Source: Anaerolineales bacterium (GTDB lineage Bacteria; Chloroflexota; Anaerolineae; Anaerolineales; Villigracilaceae). From it: a stretch of 17,843 nt of DNA. The stretch spans positions 1 through 17,843 of the forward strand of contig JAFGKO010000124.1 in assembly GCA_016928525.1 (NCBI GenBank). The letters run 5' to 3'. Both the position numbers and the translations under genes were made by a program. Positions within the stretch are counted from its first letter, which is position 1. Every line of letters begins with the position of its first letter. The notes beneath the pieces were generated by a model. The model saw only the letters and a program-made list of their open reading frames with translations, did not search any database and was not told the DNA's origin. This document shows, in pieces, positions 1 to 5,355 of this stretch.

Positions 1-89
1 ATTTCGTCGAGCGCTATCTTGATCCATAGGAAAGAGGCGGACCAGATGCCGCCGAGAACGATGAAAGCTGTCCAATGTCTGGGTTGCAT
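1..89 (-). CDS. EamA/DMT-family transporter, N-terminal part only
   Basis: Only the first 29 codons lie in the window; the gene continues past the left edge. The visible protein begins MQPRHWTAFIVLGGIWSASF and continues into LWIKIALDE. This is the typical first helix of EamA (drug/metabolite) exporters, where a Gly-Ala/Gly-Ile-Trp-Ser-Ser/Ala-x-Phe pattern is followed by a Lys-Ile turn. The ATG at 89 has a good Shine-Dalgarno, TCAGGAG, about 5 nt upstream on the minus strand. The gene diverges from the CHAT gene across a 144-bp gap. Family members are inner-membrane ten-helix metabolite exporters; the substrate cannot be told. A plus-strand reading frame over 19-267 covers the same bases but starts with TTG, resembles nothing known and overlaps both starts, so I treat it as a shadow. 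Confidence 0.72.
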   Translation of the reverse strand, partial: MQPRHWTAFIVLGGIWSASFLWIKIALDE

Positions 90-110
90 GAGGCTCCTGA
101 CCACAGATAA

Positions 111-194
111 AACCAGATGGCAAACAGGGCGAGTTTATCACGAAAGCGAATGTTCGGCTGGCAAAATGCTGCTTGTAATTGCCCCCATCTGGTT
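111..194. promoter_or_regulatory. Inverted repeat between divergent genes (operator candidate)
   Basis: AACCAGATGG at 111-120 and CCATCTGGTT at 185-194 are a perfect 10-bp inverted pair, 64 nt apart, in the gap between the EamA and CHAT genes. Read toward each gene, the motif is CCATCTGGTT followed directly by an AT-rich -10-like stretch (GTATTAT on plus, TTATCT on minus). That placement suits a shared regulator site for both promoters, but the role is inference. Confidence 0.3.
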
Positions 195-201
195 GTATTA
201 T
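174..201 (+). promoter_or_regulatory. Possible sigma70-type promoter of the CHAT gene
   Basis: TTGTAA at 174-179 matches 4 of 6 bases of the -35 consensus. A 16-nt spacer leads to TATTAT at 196-201, which matches 5 of 6 bases of the -10. Transcription would start near 208, about 26 nt before the ATG at 234, leaving room for the GGAGAG ribosome site at 220-225. Seen by eye only; no score was computed. Confidence 0.35.
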
Positions 202-233
202 TTGTTTAGACATTTGACGGGAGAGAAGATGGC

Positions 234-2408
234 ATGGGCGAGGGCTCTTACTTCAATTTTGACCTGATTATCGAACGGGTGGGAAAGAAATACCGGGCGC
301 GTGTCTTCGATTCCCCGGCAGGGCAGGCCTCAGCAGAATTCGAACTCCCCTTTTCAGGATTGGAACTGGAAAACTTTGTCTTGCGCATGGGCAGGCCAAG
401 GTCCGGGGTGAGGCGCGTGGACTCGTCCGAAATGGAGGCGGTCAAGCAATGCGGAGAACGTCTTTTCCGGGCAGTCTTCACGGATGATGTGTATGCCAGC
501 TTCTTGCGCAGCCGGGACACTGCTCTCGAAGAGGAAAAAGGCTTGCGCGTGCGCCTGCGCATCGATGTGCCCGAGTTCCATGACTATCCCTGGGAATTTT
601 TATACAACGCACACCTGAACCAGTTCCTGGCGCTTTCCAAAGATACGCCTGTGGTGCGCTATCTGGAATTGCCGTACCCGGTTCAGCCGCTCACGGTTCA
701 GCCGCCGCTGAAGATCCTGGTGATGATCTCCAGCCCGGAAGGTTTCCCGCAGTTGAATGTGGAAGAGGAGTGGAGACGGCTCAGTAACGCCCTGGCTCCG
801 CTGCTACGCCGTGGCCTGGTGACTCTGGAACGACTGAAGTCTCCCACATTAAGCGCATTGCAGCAGCATTTGCGTAGAGGTGAATATCATATCTTCCACT
901 TTGTCGGGCATGGCACATTCTCCGAACATAAACAGGATGGCATGCTCCTGCTGGAAGAGGAAAACGGACGCGGGCGGCCGGTCAGTGGGCAATACCTGGG
1001 AACAGTATTGCATGACCACCGCTCGCTGCGGCTGGTGGTCTTAAATGCGTGCGAAGGAGCGCGCACATCCCAGGAAGATCCTTATGCGGGCGTGGCGCAA
1101 ACGCTGGTTTTGCAAGGCATCCCGGCGGTGATTGCCATGCAATTCGAGATCGTCGAAACGGCGGCCATCACCTTTGCGCAGGAATTTTACGGCGCGGTGG
1201 CCGATGGTTTTCCGGTGGATGCGGCGGTTTCCGAGGCGCGCAAAGCCATCTTTGCCACCGGCAATGACGTCGAGTGGGGCACGCCGGTGCTCTACATGCG
1301 CACGCCGCAGGGGGTTATTTTCGAAATCCCCGCAGCGCAACGTGTCAAGCACACTTTAGCTGAAGAACCCATACCTGATGTTGACAAGGAAACCGAACGC
1401 CAGAATAAACTGGCTGCTATGTACGCCGAAGCAGTGCGACTGGTTCAAGAAGAGAGATATCAGGATGCTTTGGAAAAATGGCGGGAGATTAGGAGCACTG
1501 ATTCCAGATACCCTGATTGGCAGAAAGTGGAAAGAACGGCCAGGAAACGTTTGGCGGCTCTGACAAAGCCAGGCGCTACCATTCTAAAAGCCTTGTGGAT
1601 TGGTTTAGGTGGTATTGCCGCCATTGCTATCGCAGCTCTGGCATTAATCTTGTTCACAAATGGTGGCGATAAGATTGCGCCACCAACCAAATTGGTTCCC
1701 ACATTTGCTTCGAGTGGAAAAATTGTGGTTCCAACTTCAACCAGGATTCCTGTGAAAACTAGTACGCCAAGACCGCCTACGGCTACGCAAATAATAACTG
1801 ATGTCCCTGATCCTACAATCTATGACGGATTCGATAATAATAGATTGAATACAAACTTTTGGGATGAAAGCGAGGCTGGAGAAGGTTCTTCCCCAGGTAG
1901 GGCGTATGTAAAAGATGGATTACTTAATCTAGTGGTGGATGGCTATAAACATAAAGTCGTTGTAACTGCAAATCAAACTTACAGTCCGAGAGATGGCTTT
2001 ATTTTTATTGAAGCCAGGATGATGTTGGATCCAAACACTACAAGAGATGGTACCGATTCCGGGGTGGGAATCGGTACAGGAGCTGGTTACTCTAAATGCA
2101 GTATCTTTGCTAACCAGGGTACTCAAACAATTAGTTGTTGGAGTTACTATTTCGATGTCCAACGGGGATCTTATTATGTTGAAATCAATCCTGGAACATG
2201 GCATGTGCTTAGAATCGAAATCGATCCGGAGCCTATGACTTTCGCTTATATTATTGATGGGATTAAAATAGGGGCGTATTCGCCAGGGGAAAGTGAACAA
2301 CTGAGAGGCTTAGAATATAGCTTTAGTTTAGATTTGAACAACTGGGGAGAATTTGCCCAAAATCCTCTTAGTTATGTAGATTATGCTACAAGTGGTTTTA
2401 TGAAGTGA
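234..2408 (+). CDS. CHAT-domain transmembrane protein with C-terminal lectin-like domain
   Basis: The protein has 724 residues. The N-terminal ~370 form a CHAT (caspase-like) domain. The paired catalytic motifs are visible: HFVGHG with His226 and VVLNACEGA with Cys273, the expected His-Cys dyad. Residues ~391-445 look like a TPR-type helical pair (AEAVRLVQEERYQDALEKW). A single hydrophobic helix follows at ~453-476, preceded by Arg/Lys residues that put the CHAT side in the cytoplasm. A Thr/Pro-rich linker (~490-525) leads to a domain starting YDGFDNN at ~530, with a late W-H-x-L-x-I-x-I and a Y-I-I-D-G strand, typical of concanavalin-like jelly rolls outside the cell. Start ATG 234 has GGAGAG 8 nt upstream. 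GC falls sharply after the CHAT part (base ~1350 onward). CHAT proteins are peptidases that cut partner proteins; here the partner and trigger are unknown. The gene faces the convergent ogt with 27 bp between them. Confidence 0.88.
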   Translation: MGEGSYFNFDLIIERVGKKYRARVFDSPAGQASAEFELPFSGLELENFVLRMGRPRSGVRRVDSSEMEAVKQCGERLFRAVFTDDVYASFLRSRDTALEEEKGLRVRLRIDVPEFHDYPWEFLYNAHLNQFLALSKDTPVVRYLELPYPVQPLTVQPPLKILVMISSPEGFPQLNVEEEWRRLSNALAPLLRRGLVTLERLKSPTLSALQQHLRRGEYHIFHFVGHGTFSEHKQDGMLLLEEENGRGRPVSGQYLGTVLHDHRSLRLVVLNACEGARTSQEDPYAGVAQTLVLQGIPAVIAMQFEIVETAAITFAQEFYGAVADGFPVDAAVSEARKAIFATGNDVEWGTPVLYMRTPQGVIFEIPAAQRVKHTLAEEPIPDVDKETERQNKLAAMYAEAVRLVQEERYQDALEKWREIRSTDSRYPDWQKVERTARKRLAALTKPGATILKALWIGLGGIAAIAIAALALILFTNGGDKIAPPTKLVPTFASSGKIVVPTSTRIPVKTSTPRPPTATQIITDVPDPTIYDGFDNNRLNTNFWDESEAGEGSSPGRAYVKDGLLNLVVDGYKHKVVVTANQTYSPRDGFIFIEARMMLDPNTTRDGTDSGVGIGTGAGYSKCSIFANQGTQTISCWSYYFDVQRGSYYVEINPGTWHVLRIEIDPEPMTFAYIIDGIKIGAYSPGESEQLRGLEYSFSLDLNNWGEFAQNPLSYVDYATSGFMK

Positions 2409-2435
2409 TTTGTTTTGTTGAATTGCAAGCTTGTC

Positions 2436-2960
2436 TTAGGTCAACACTGCCCCCTCCATTTTCAATAACCACTCCTTCGTAGGCAAGCCCTCCCCGCCGC
2501 CGTAGCCGTGTAGTTTGCCATCGCTCCCAATCACACGGTGACAGGGGATGACCAGCGGCATGGGATTGATGGCGTTCGCGCGGCCAACGGCGCGGGCAGC
2601 GCGCGGGTTACCGATCTCGTGAGCGATGTCGCCGTAGGTGCGAGTCTGTCCGTATGGGATAGCATAGACAATTTGCAACACCTGCCGCTGGAACGGGCGC
2701 AACAGGGCCCAGTCGATCGGCAGGTCGAAGACTTTTCGTGCGCCTCGCAGGTACTCGTCCAGTTGGCGAAGCGCGAGGGCCGTTTTTTCGAAATCCGGCT
2801 TTACCGGTCGCTTGAAGCGTTTGGTCAAGTAGGCGCCAAAGTCTGCTTCATCCTGTGACCATTCGATGGCAGCCAATCCCTGGTCGCTGACCGCGACCCA
2901 CAGATCGCCGAGCGGGGAATTTCGTAAAATGCCAATGTCGAGCGGGGAATTTTTATCCAT
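2436..2960 (-). CDS. ogt: Methylated-DNA--protein-cysteine methyltransferase
   Basis: The protein has 174 residues, a normal length for the Ogt/MGMT family, which repairs O6-alkylguanine in DNA by moving the alkyl group to its own cysteine. The active site is plain: VIPCHRVIG with acceptor Cys140. It is preceded by the helix-turn-helix region (GQTRTYGDIAHEIGNPRAAR, then AVGRANAINP) and followed by the LHGYGGG segment and a closing KEWLL helix. I chose ATG 2960 (MDKNSPL) because AAGG lies about 5 nt upstream. An in-frame TTG at 2981 would add seven residues, but its AAGG abuts the codon. The first residues contain NSPL twice, from a 14-bp direct repeat. Convergent with the CHAT gene, with no clear terminator in the 27-bp gap. 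No ada-type regulatory domain is present. Confidence 0.93.
   Translation of the reverse strand: MDKNSPLDIGILRNSPLGDLWVAVSDQGLAAIEWSQDEADFGAYLTKRFKRPVKPDFEKTALALRQLDEYLRGARKVFDLPIDWALLRPFQRQVLQIVYAIPYGQTRTYGDIAHEIGNPRAARAVGRANAINPMPLVIPCHRVIGSDGKLHGYGGGEGLPTKEWLLKMEGAVLT
2909..2952. repeat. 14-bp direct repeat, 30-bp period, inside the ogt 5' end
   Basis: CGAGCGGGGAATTT occurs at 2909-2922 and again at 2939-2952, exactly 30 bp apart and thus in frame (10 codons). It encodes the repeated NSPL at the protein's N-terminus. This looks like a local slippage duplication that lengthened the enzyme's first segment. Confidence 0.75.
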
Positions 2961-3095
2961 TTTGGCCTTAAATCTTAACAACCTTGTAAGTTGTCTAACA
3001 ATCGTAGGGCAAGCGTAGGTTATGCGTCAAGTTTATTTTGGACATACATGATAAATTAGGGACATAAGGTGATTTCTCTTCTCCTCCTTTCAAGA

Positions 3096-3124
3096 GAGAA
3101 CCGGGGTCGGCGTCCCCGGTTCTC
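3096..3124. other. Strong GC-rich hairpin upstream of the tyrA-like gene
   Basis: GAGAACCGGGG (3096-3106) and CCCCGGTTCTC (3114-3124) form a perfect 11-bp stem with a 7-nt loop. No U-run follows on either strand, so it is not a standard intrinsic terminator. A weaker 6-bp pairing, TCTCTT (3075-3080) with AAGAGA (3092-3097), overlaps the foot of the strong stem, so the two could be alternatives. It sits 88 nt before the tyrA-like start and upstream of that gene's best -10. It could be a repeat element or protein site rather than an mRNA leader. Confidence 0.5.
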
Positions 3125-3177
3125 GCAATTTAAGGGGACAAATGGAAATCAAGCGGGAAACTCTTCCTTGAAAGCAG

Positions 3178-3183
3178 TATAAT
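3178..3183 (+). promoter_or_regulatory. Consensus -10 box for the tyrA-like gene
   Basis: TATAAT at 3178-3183 is a perfect -10 hexamer. I see no good -35 at 16-18 nt upstream. Transcription would start near 3190, giving a ~22-nt leader that holds GAGAGG (3200-3205), 6 nt before the ATG. Confidence 0.45.
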
Positions 3184-3211
3184 CTTACCACCCCAAATTG
3201 AGAGGATACCC

Positions 3212-4186
3212 ATGACTGTTCAAATCACTATCGTTGGCCTCGGACAGATTGGCGCTTCGGCTGGGCTGGCGCTGGCAGAGCATAAATCCTTGTTGCACCG
3301 GGTGGGACATGATAAGGAACCGGAAGTAGCAAAGAAAGCCCAAAAGATGGGCGCGGTAGACGATATAAAATTCAATCTCCCCTCGGCGGTCCGTGAAGCC
3401 AAGATCGTGCTGTTAAGCCTGCCTGCTCACGAGATGCGTGCCACCCTGGAGGCCATCGCCCTGGACCTGCCTGAAGGCGCTGTAGTGATGGACACTGCCC
3501 CTGTAAAAGAAGCGGTTGCGAAATGGGCCCAGGAAATTTTGCCTGAAGGCCGCTATTACATTGGGTTGGCGCCAGCCATCAATCCGCTGTACCTGCAGCG
3601 CAGCGAAATAGGTGTCGATGCGGCAACCGCCGACCTTTTCAAGAACGGCCTGATCTCGTTGAACGCCTTGCCTGGTACACCGGGAGAAGCCGTGAAGCTG
3701 GCTTCGGACCTGATCCATTTATTGGGCGCAGCACCCTTATATGGAGACATGGTCGAGACCGATGGCTTGATGGCCAGCACGCACCTGGTTCCACAATTGC
3801 TGGCGGTGGCTTTACTTAATGCCATCGTCGACCAACCCGGCTGGAGCGACGCGCGCAAGCTGGCCGGTCGCCCCTTTGCGACGTTGACATCCGCCGCAGC
3901 AGATCAGGGTGGATTCGAGGCCCTGACCGAAGCCGCTCTCCTCAATCAAAAGAATGTCACTCGTGTTTTGGACATCCTCATTGGCGTTTTAAGTGGCTTG
4001 CGTCACGATATAGCCGAAGGGGATCGCGAGGGCGTAGCTGATCGCATCGAGCAGGCTTTGGCGGGCCGCCAACGCTGGTTGGCTGAACGTCTCTCCGCTG
4101 AATGGTCGGAAGGCGAGAAACCTGACCTTTCGGAACTACCCTCTGTTTGGGAGCGTATGCTTGGCTCTCGCAAAAAACGAAAATAG
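3212..4186 (+). CDS. Prephenate dehydrogenase (TyrA)-like NAD(P)-dependent protein
   Basis: The protein has 324 residues, close to single-domain TyrA enzymes, which oxidise prephenate or arogenate in tyrosine synthesis. The N-terminus is a Rossmann fold: VGLGQIG (GxGxxG, residues 9-14), then GHDKEP after the second strand. VVMDTAPVKEAV matches the family's D-x-x-S-V-K segment, and STHLVPQLLAVALL (His191) matches the helical-domain S-H-L-P-H region. The family's G-x-H-P-M-x-G catalytic loop is not intact: the matching stretch reads YIGLAPAINPLY, with Ala120 where the catalytic His is expected. The family call is therefore firm but the reaction is not; it may be a divergent dehydrogenase acting on another substrate. 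The ATG has GAGAGG 6 nt upstream. The next gene starts 3 nt after the stop, so the two are probably co-transcribed. Confidence 0.8.
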   Translation: MTVQITIVGLGQIGASAGLALAEHKSLLHRVGHDKEPEVAKKAQKMGAVDDIKFNLPSAVREAKIVLLSLPAHEMRATLEAIALDLPEGAVVMDTAPVKEAVAKWAQEILPEGRYYIGLAPAINPLYLQRSEIGVDAATADLFKNGLISLNALPGTPGEAVKLASDLIHLLGAAPLYGDMVETDGLMASTHLVPQLLAVALLNAIVDQPGWSDARKLAGRPFATLTSAAADQGGFEALTEAALLNQKNVTRVLDILIGVLSGLRHDIAEGDREGVADRIEQALAGRQRWLAERLSAEWSEGEKPDLSELPSVWERMLGSRKKRK

Positions 4187-4189
4187 CCT

Positions 4190-4450
4190 GTGGCGTTTTA
4201 TTGTTACATTCTCGAATGTGTCGATGGGACTTTTTATACTGGCTGGACGACCGATCCTGAGCGGCGACTGAAACAACACAACCGGGGAACCGCTGCGCGC
4301 TACACTCGCAGCCGGCTCCCGGTAAAGCTGGTCTATCTCGAGCCCCAGCCTGATCGTGCTACAGCAATGAAGCGAGAGAGGGCCATCAAGCGCCTCTCTC
4401 GGGAGCAGAAAAAGAAATTGACCCTCACCCCTGACCCCTCTCCCTTTTAG
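4190..4450 (+). CDS. GIY-YIG nuclease-superfamily protein (UPF0213/YhbQ-like)
   Basis: The 86-residue protein is one GIY-YIG domain. CYILECVDGTFYTGWT holds the two namesake strands (CYI and YTG). They are followed by PERRLKQHNRGTAARYTRSR with the conserved Arg, then AMKRERAIKRLSREQK with the Glu that binds metal in active members. Short stand-alone members are common in bacteria; some cut DNA, most have no settled role. The start is GTG at 4190, 3 nt after the tyrA-like stop, with no clear ribosome site, which suggests translational coupling. The last residues (LTPDPSPF) are not family sequence: they come from a palindromic repeat that has grown into the gene, and the stop codon lies in its right arm. 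Confidence 0.85.
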   Translation: MAFYCYILECVDGTFYTGWTTDPERRLKQHNRGTAARYTRSRLPVKLVYLEPQPDRATAMKRERAIKRLSREQKKKLTLTPDPSPF

Positions 4451-4459
4451 GGAGAGGGG
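4435..4459. terminator. Palindromic repeat acting as a likely bidirectional terminator
   Basis: CCCCTCTCCCT (4435-4445) and AGGGAGAGGGG (4449-4459) pair perfectly over 11 bp with a TTT loop. The element fills the gap between two convergent genes, whose ends lie at 4450 and 4463. The repeat family, marked by a CCCTCACCCCTGACCCCTCTCCC lead-in, is widespread between bacterial genes. Its U-tract (AATTTAAT) is weak, so termination is probable but not assured. Confidence 0.65.
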
Positions 4460-4462
4460 AAT

Positions 4463-5014
4463 TTAATCGGTAAACAGCGGCAAATGCCCCAACGAGATGA
4501 TGTGCTGCCACTTGGCGCGCTCACCCTCGGTCAGGATGGCGGCCTCGGCGGCAACGCTTGCGCCGGCCTTTTCCAGGATCATGCGCATGCCTTGCAAGGT
4601 CGAACCGGTGCTGATAACGTCATCAAGGATGATCGCCTTTTTCCCTTTCAGCAGATCGCGGTCTTTCTCATCCAGGATCAAAATCTGCGGCTGACCGGTC
4701 GTGATGGACAGGGTCTCGGCTTTGAGGGCATCCCCCATATAAGGCTTGTATGTCTTGCGTAAAATGACATAAGGTTTCTTGGTCTCAACCGAAAGCGCAT
4801 ACGCCAGTGGAATGGACTTGGCCTCAGCCGTGACCAGCACAGCATAGTCCACGCTTTTGAGTTTTTTGTTGAGTTCTTTGGCACAAGCCTGGACCAGTTC
4901 TGTATCCCCCAGGATGTTCAGAATCGCAATTCGTAAGCCGGGAGCAACTTCAAAGAGGCGCAAGTCACGCTTCAGTCCGGCAATTTCAATAGGATAGGTC
5001 TCACGAGCAGACAT
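4463..5014 (-). CDS. Adenine phosphoribosyltransferase-like PRTase
   Basis: The protein has 183 residues, near the length of Apt enzymes, which make AMP from adenine and PRPP. The PRPP-binding signature is clear: IILDDVISTGSTL with Asp131-Asp132. Ahead of it are the VLVTAEAKSIPLAYALS segment and PYVILRK, which correspond to the strand-loop and R-K elements of Apt. The long acidic loop LILDEKDRDLLKGKK precedes the signature. I place the start at ATG 5014 (MSARETYP), which has a strong GGAGGG 4 nt upstream; a longer in-frame reading to 5080 has no such site. Substrate choice between adenine, xanthine and others cannot be read from the motif. Convergent with the GIY-YIG gene, divergent from the DUF951 gene. 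Confidence 0.85.
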   Translation of the reverse strand: MSARETYPIEIAGLKRDLRLFEVAPGLRIAILNILGDTELVQACAKELNKKLKSVDYAVLVTAEAKSIPLAYALSVETKKPYVILRKTYKPYMGDALKAETLSITTGQPQILILDEKDRDLLKGKKAIILDDVISTGSTLQGMRMILEKAGASVAAEAAILTEGERAKWQHIISLGHLPLFTD

Positions 5015-5029
5015 GTTTCCCTCCGGGGA

Positions 5030-5110
5030 AGTGGTATAGACAGGGGTTAGTTTATCACAAATCACTCCGCGCGAAATCAAAATATGTTTCGATATTTTTG
5101 TTATACCACT
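5030..5110. promoter_or_regulatory. 9-bp inverted repeat between divergent PRTase and DUF951 genes
   Basis: AGTGGTATA at 5030-5038 and TATACCACT at 5102-5110 are perfect inverted copies, 63 nt apart, one near each divergent start. The left copy covers the putative -10 of the PRTase promoter. It may be a shared operator or just two similar -10 elements facing outward. Confidence 0.3.
5033..5060 (-). promoter_or_regulatory. Possible promoter of the PRTase gene
   Basis: On the minus strand TTGTGA (5060-5055) and TATACC (5038-5033) are 16 nt apart, each matching 4 of 6 consensus bases. The expected start near 5026 would give a leader of about 12 nt with the GGAGGG just inside it. Confidence 0.35.
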
Positions 5111-5130
5111 CGTATGCCAATTCGAGCGTG

Positions 5131-5136
5131 TATAAT
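5131..5136 (+). promoter_or_regulatory. -10 box placing transcription start at the DUF951 ATG (leaderless)
   Basis: TATAAT at 5131-5136 ends 6 nt before the ATG at 5143, so the expected transcription start falls on the A of the start codon. There is no ribosome site before this ATG, which fits a leaderless mRNA. No convincing -35 is visible. Confidence 0.5.
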
Positions 5137-5142
5137 CCTGAT

Positions 5143-5355
5143 ATGCTGCCAGACTTACAACTCAAAGATGTTGTGCGGATGCGCAAAGCGCACCCTTGCG
5201 GCTCATATGAATGGACGGTGACTCGTCTGGGAGCGGATATAGGCCTGGAATGTAAAGGCTGCGGTCGACGTGTCATGTTGACGCGCCGTGAACTGGTCCG
5301 ACGTGCCAAAACGATTCATCCACAACAGGAAAATGATGCTCATGAGCCAGAATAA
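5143..5355 (+). CDS. DUF951 family protein
   Basis: A 70-residue protein that matches the DUF951 pattern closely: LKDVVRMRKAHPCGSYEW, then RLGADIGLECKGCGRRVML, then an R-R-E-L helix. The HPCG cysteine and the CxxC pair (CKGC) suggest a small zinc-binding or beta-barrel fold, but the family has no established function. I start at ATG 5143; a reading from 5098 adds 15 residues unlike the family and runs through the -10 box. The gene's last 20 bases overlap the start of the following glycosyltransferase gene, so the two are probably one transcript with coupled translation. Confidence 0.9.
   Translation: MLPDLQLKDVVRMRKAHPCGSYEWTVTRLGADIGLECKGCGRRVMLTRRELVRRAKTIHPQQENDAHEPE

Noticed and set aside
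19..267. Plus-strand 82-codon frame at the left edge
   Set aside because: TTG start, no ribosome site, no family resemblance; it lies opposite the well-supported EamA start and overlaps the CHAT start.
234..2408. CHAT gene as part of a CRISPR type III-E or gasdermin defence cassette
   Set aside because: No gasdermin-like, Cas7-11 or other effector gene is adjacent; neighbours are an EamA exporter and a DNA-repair gene.
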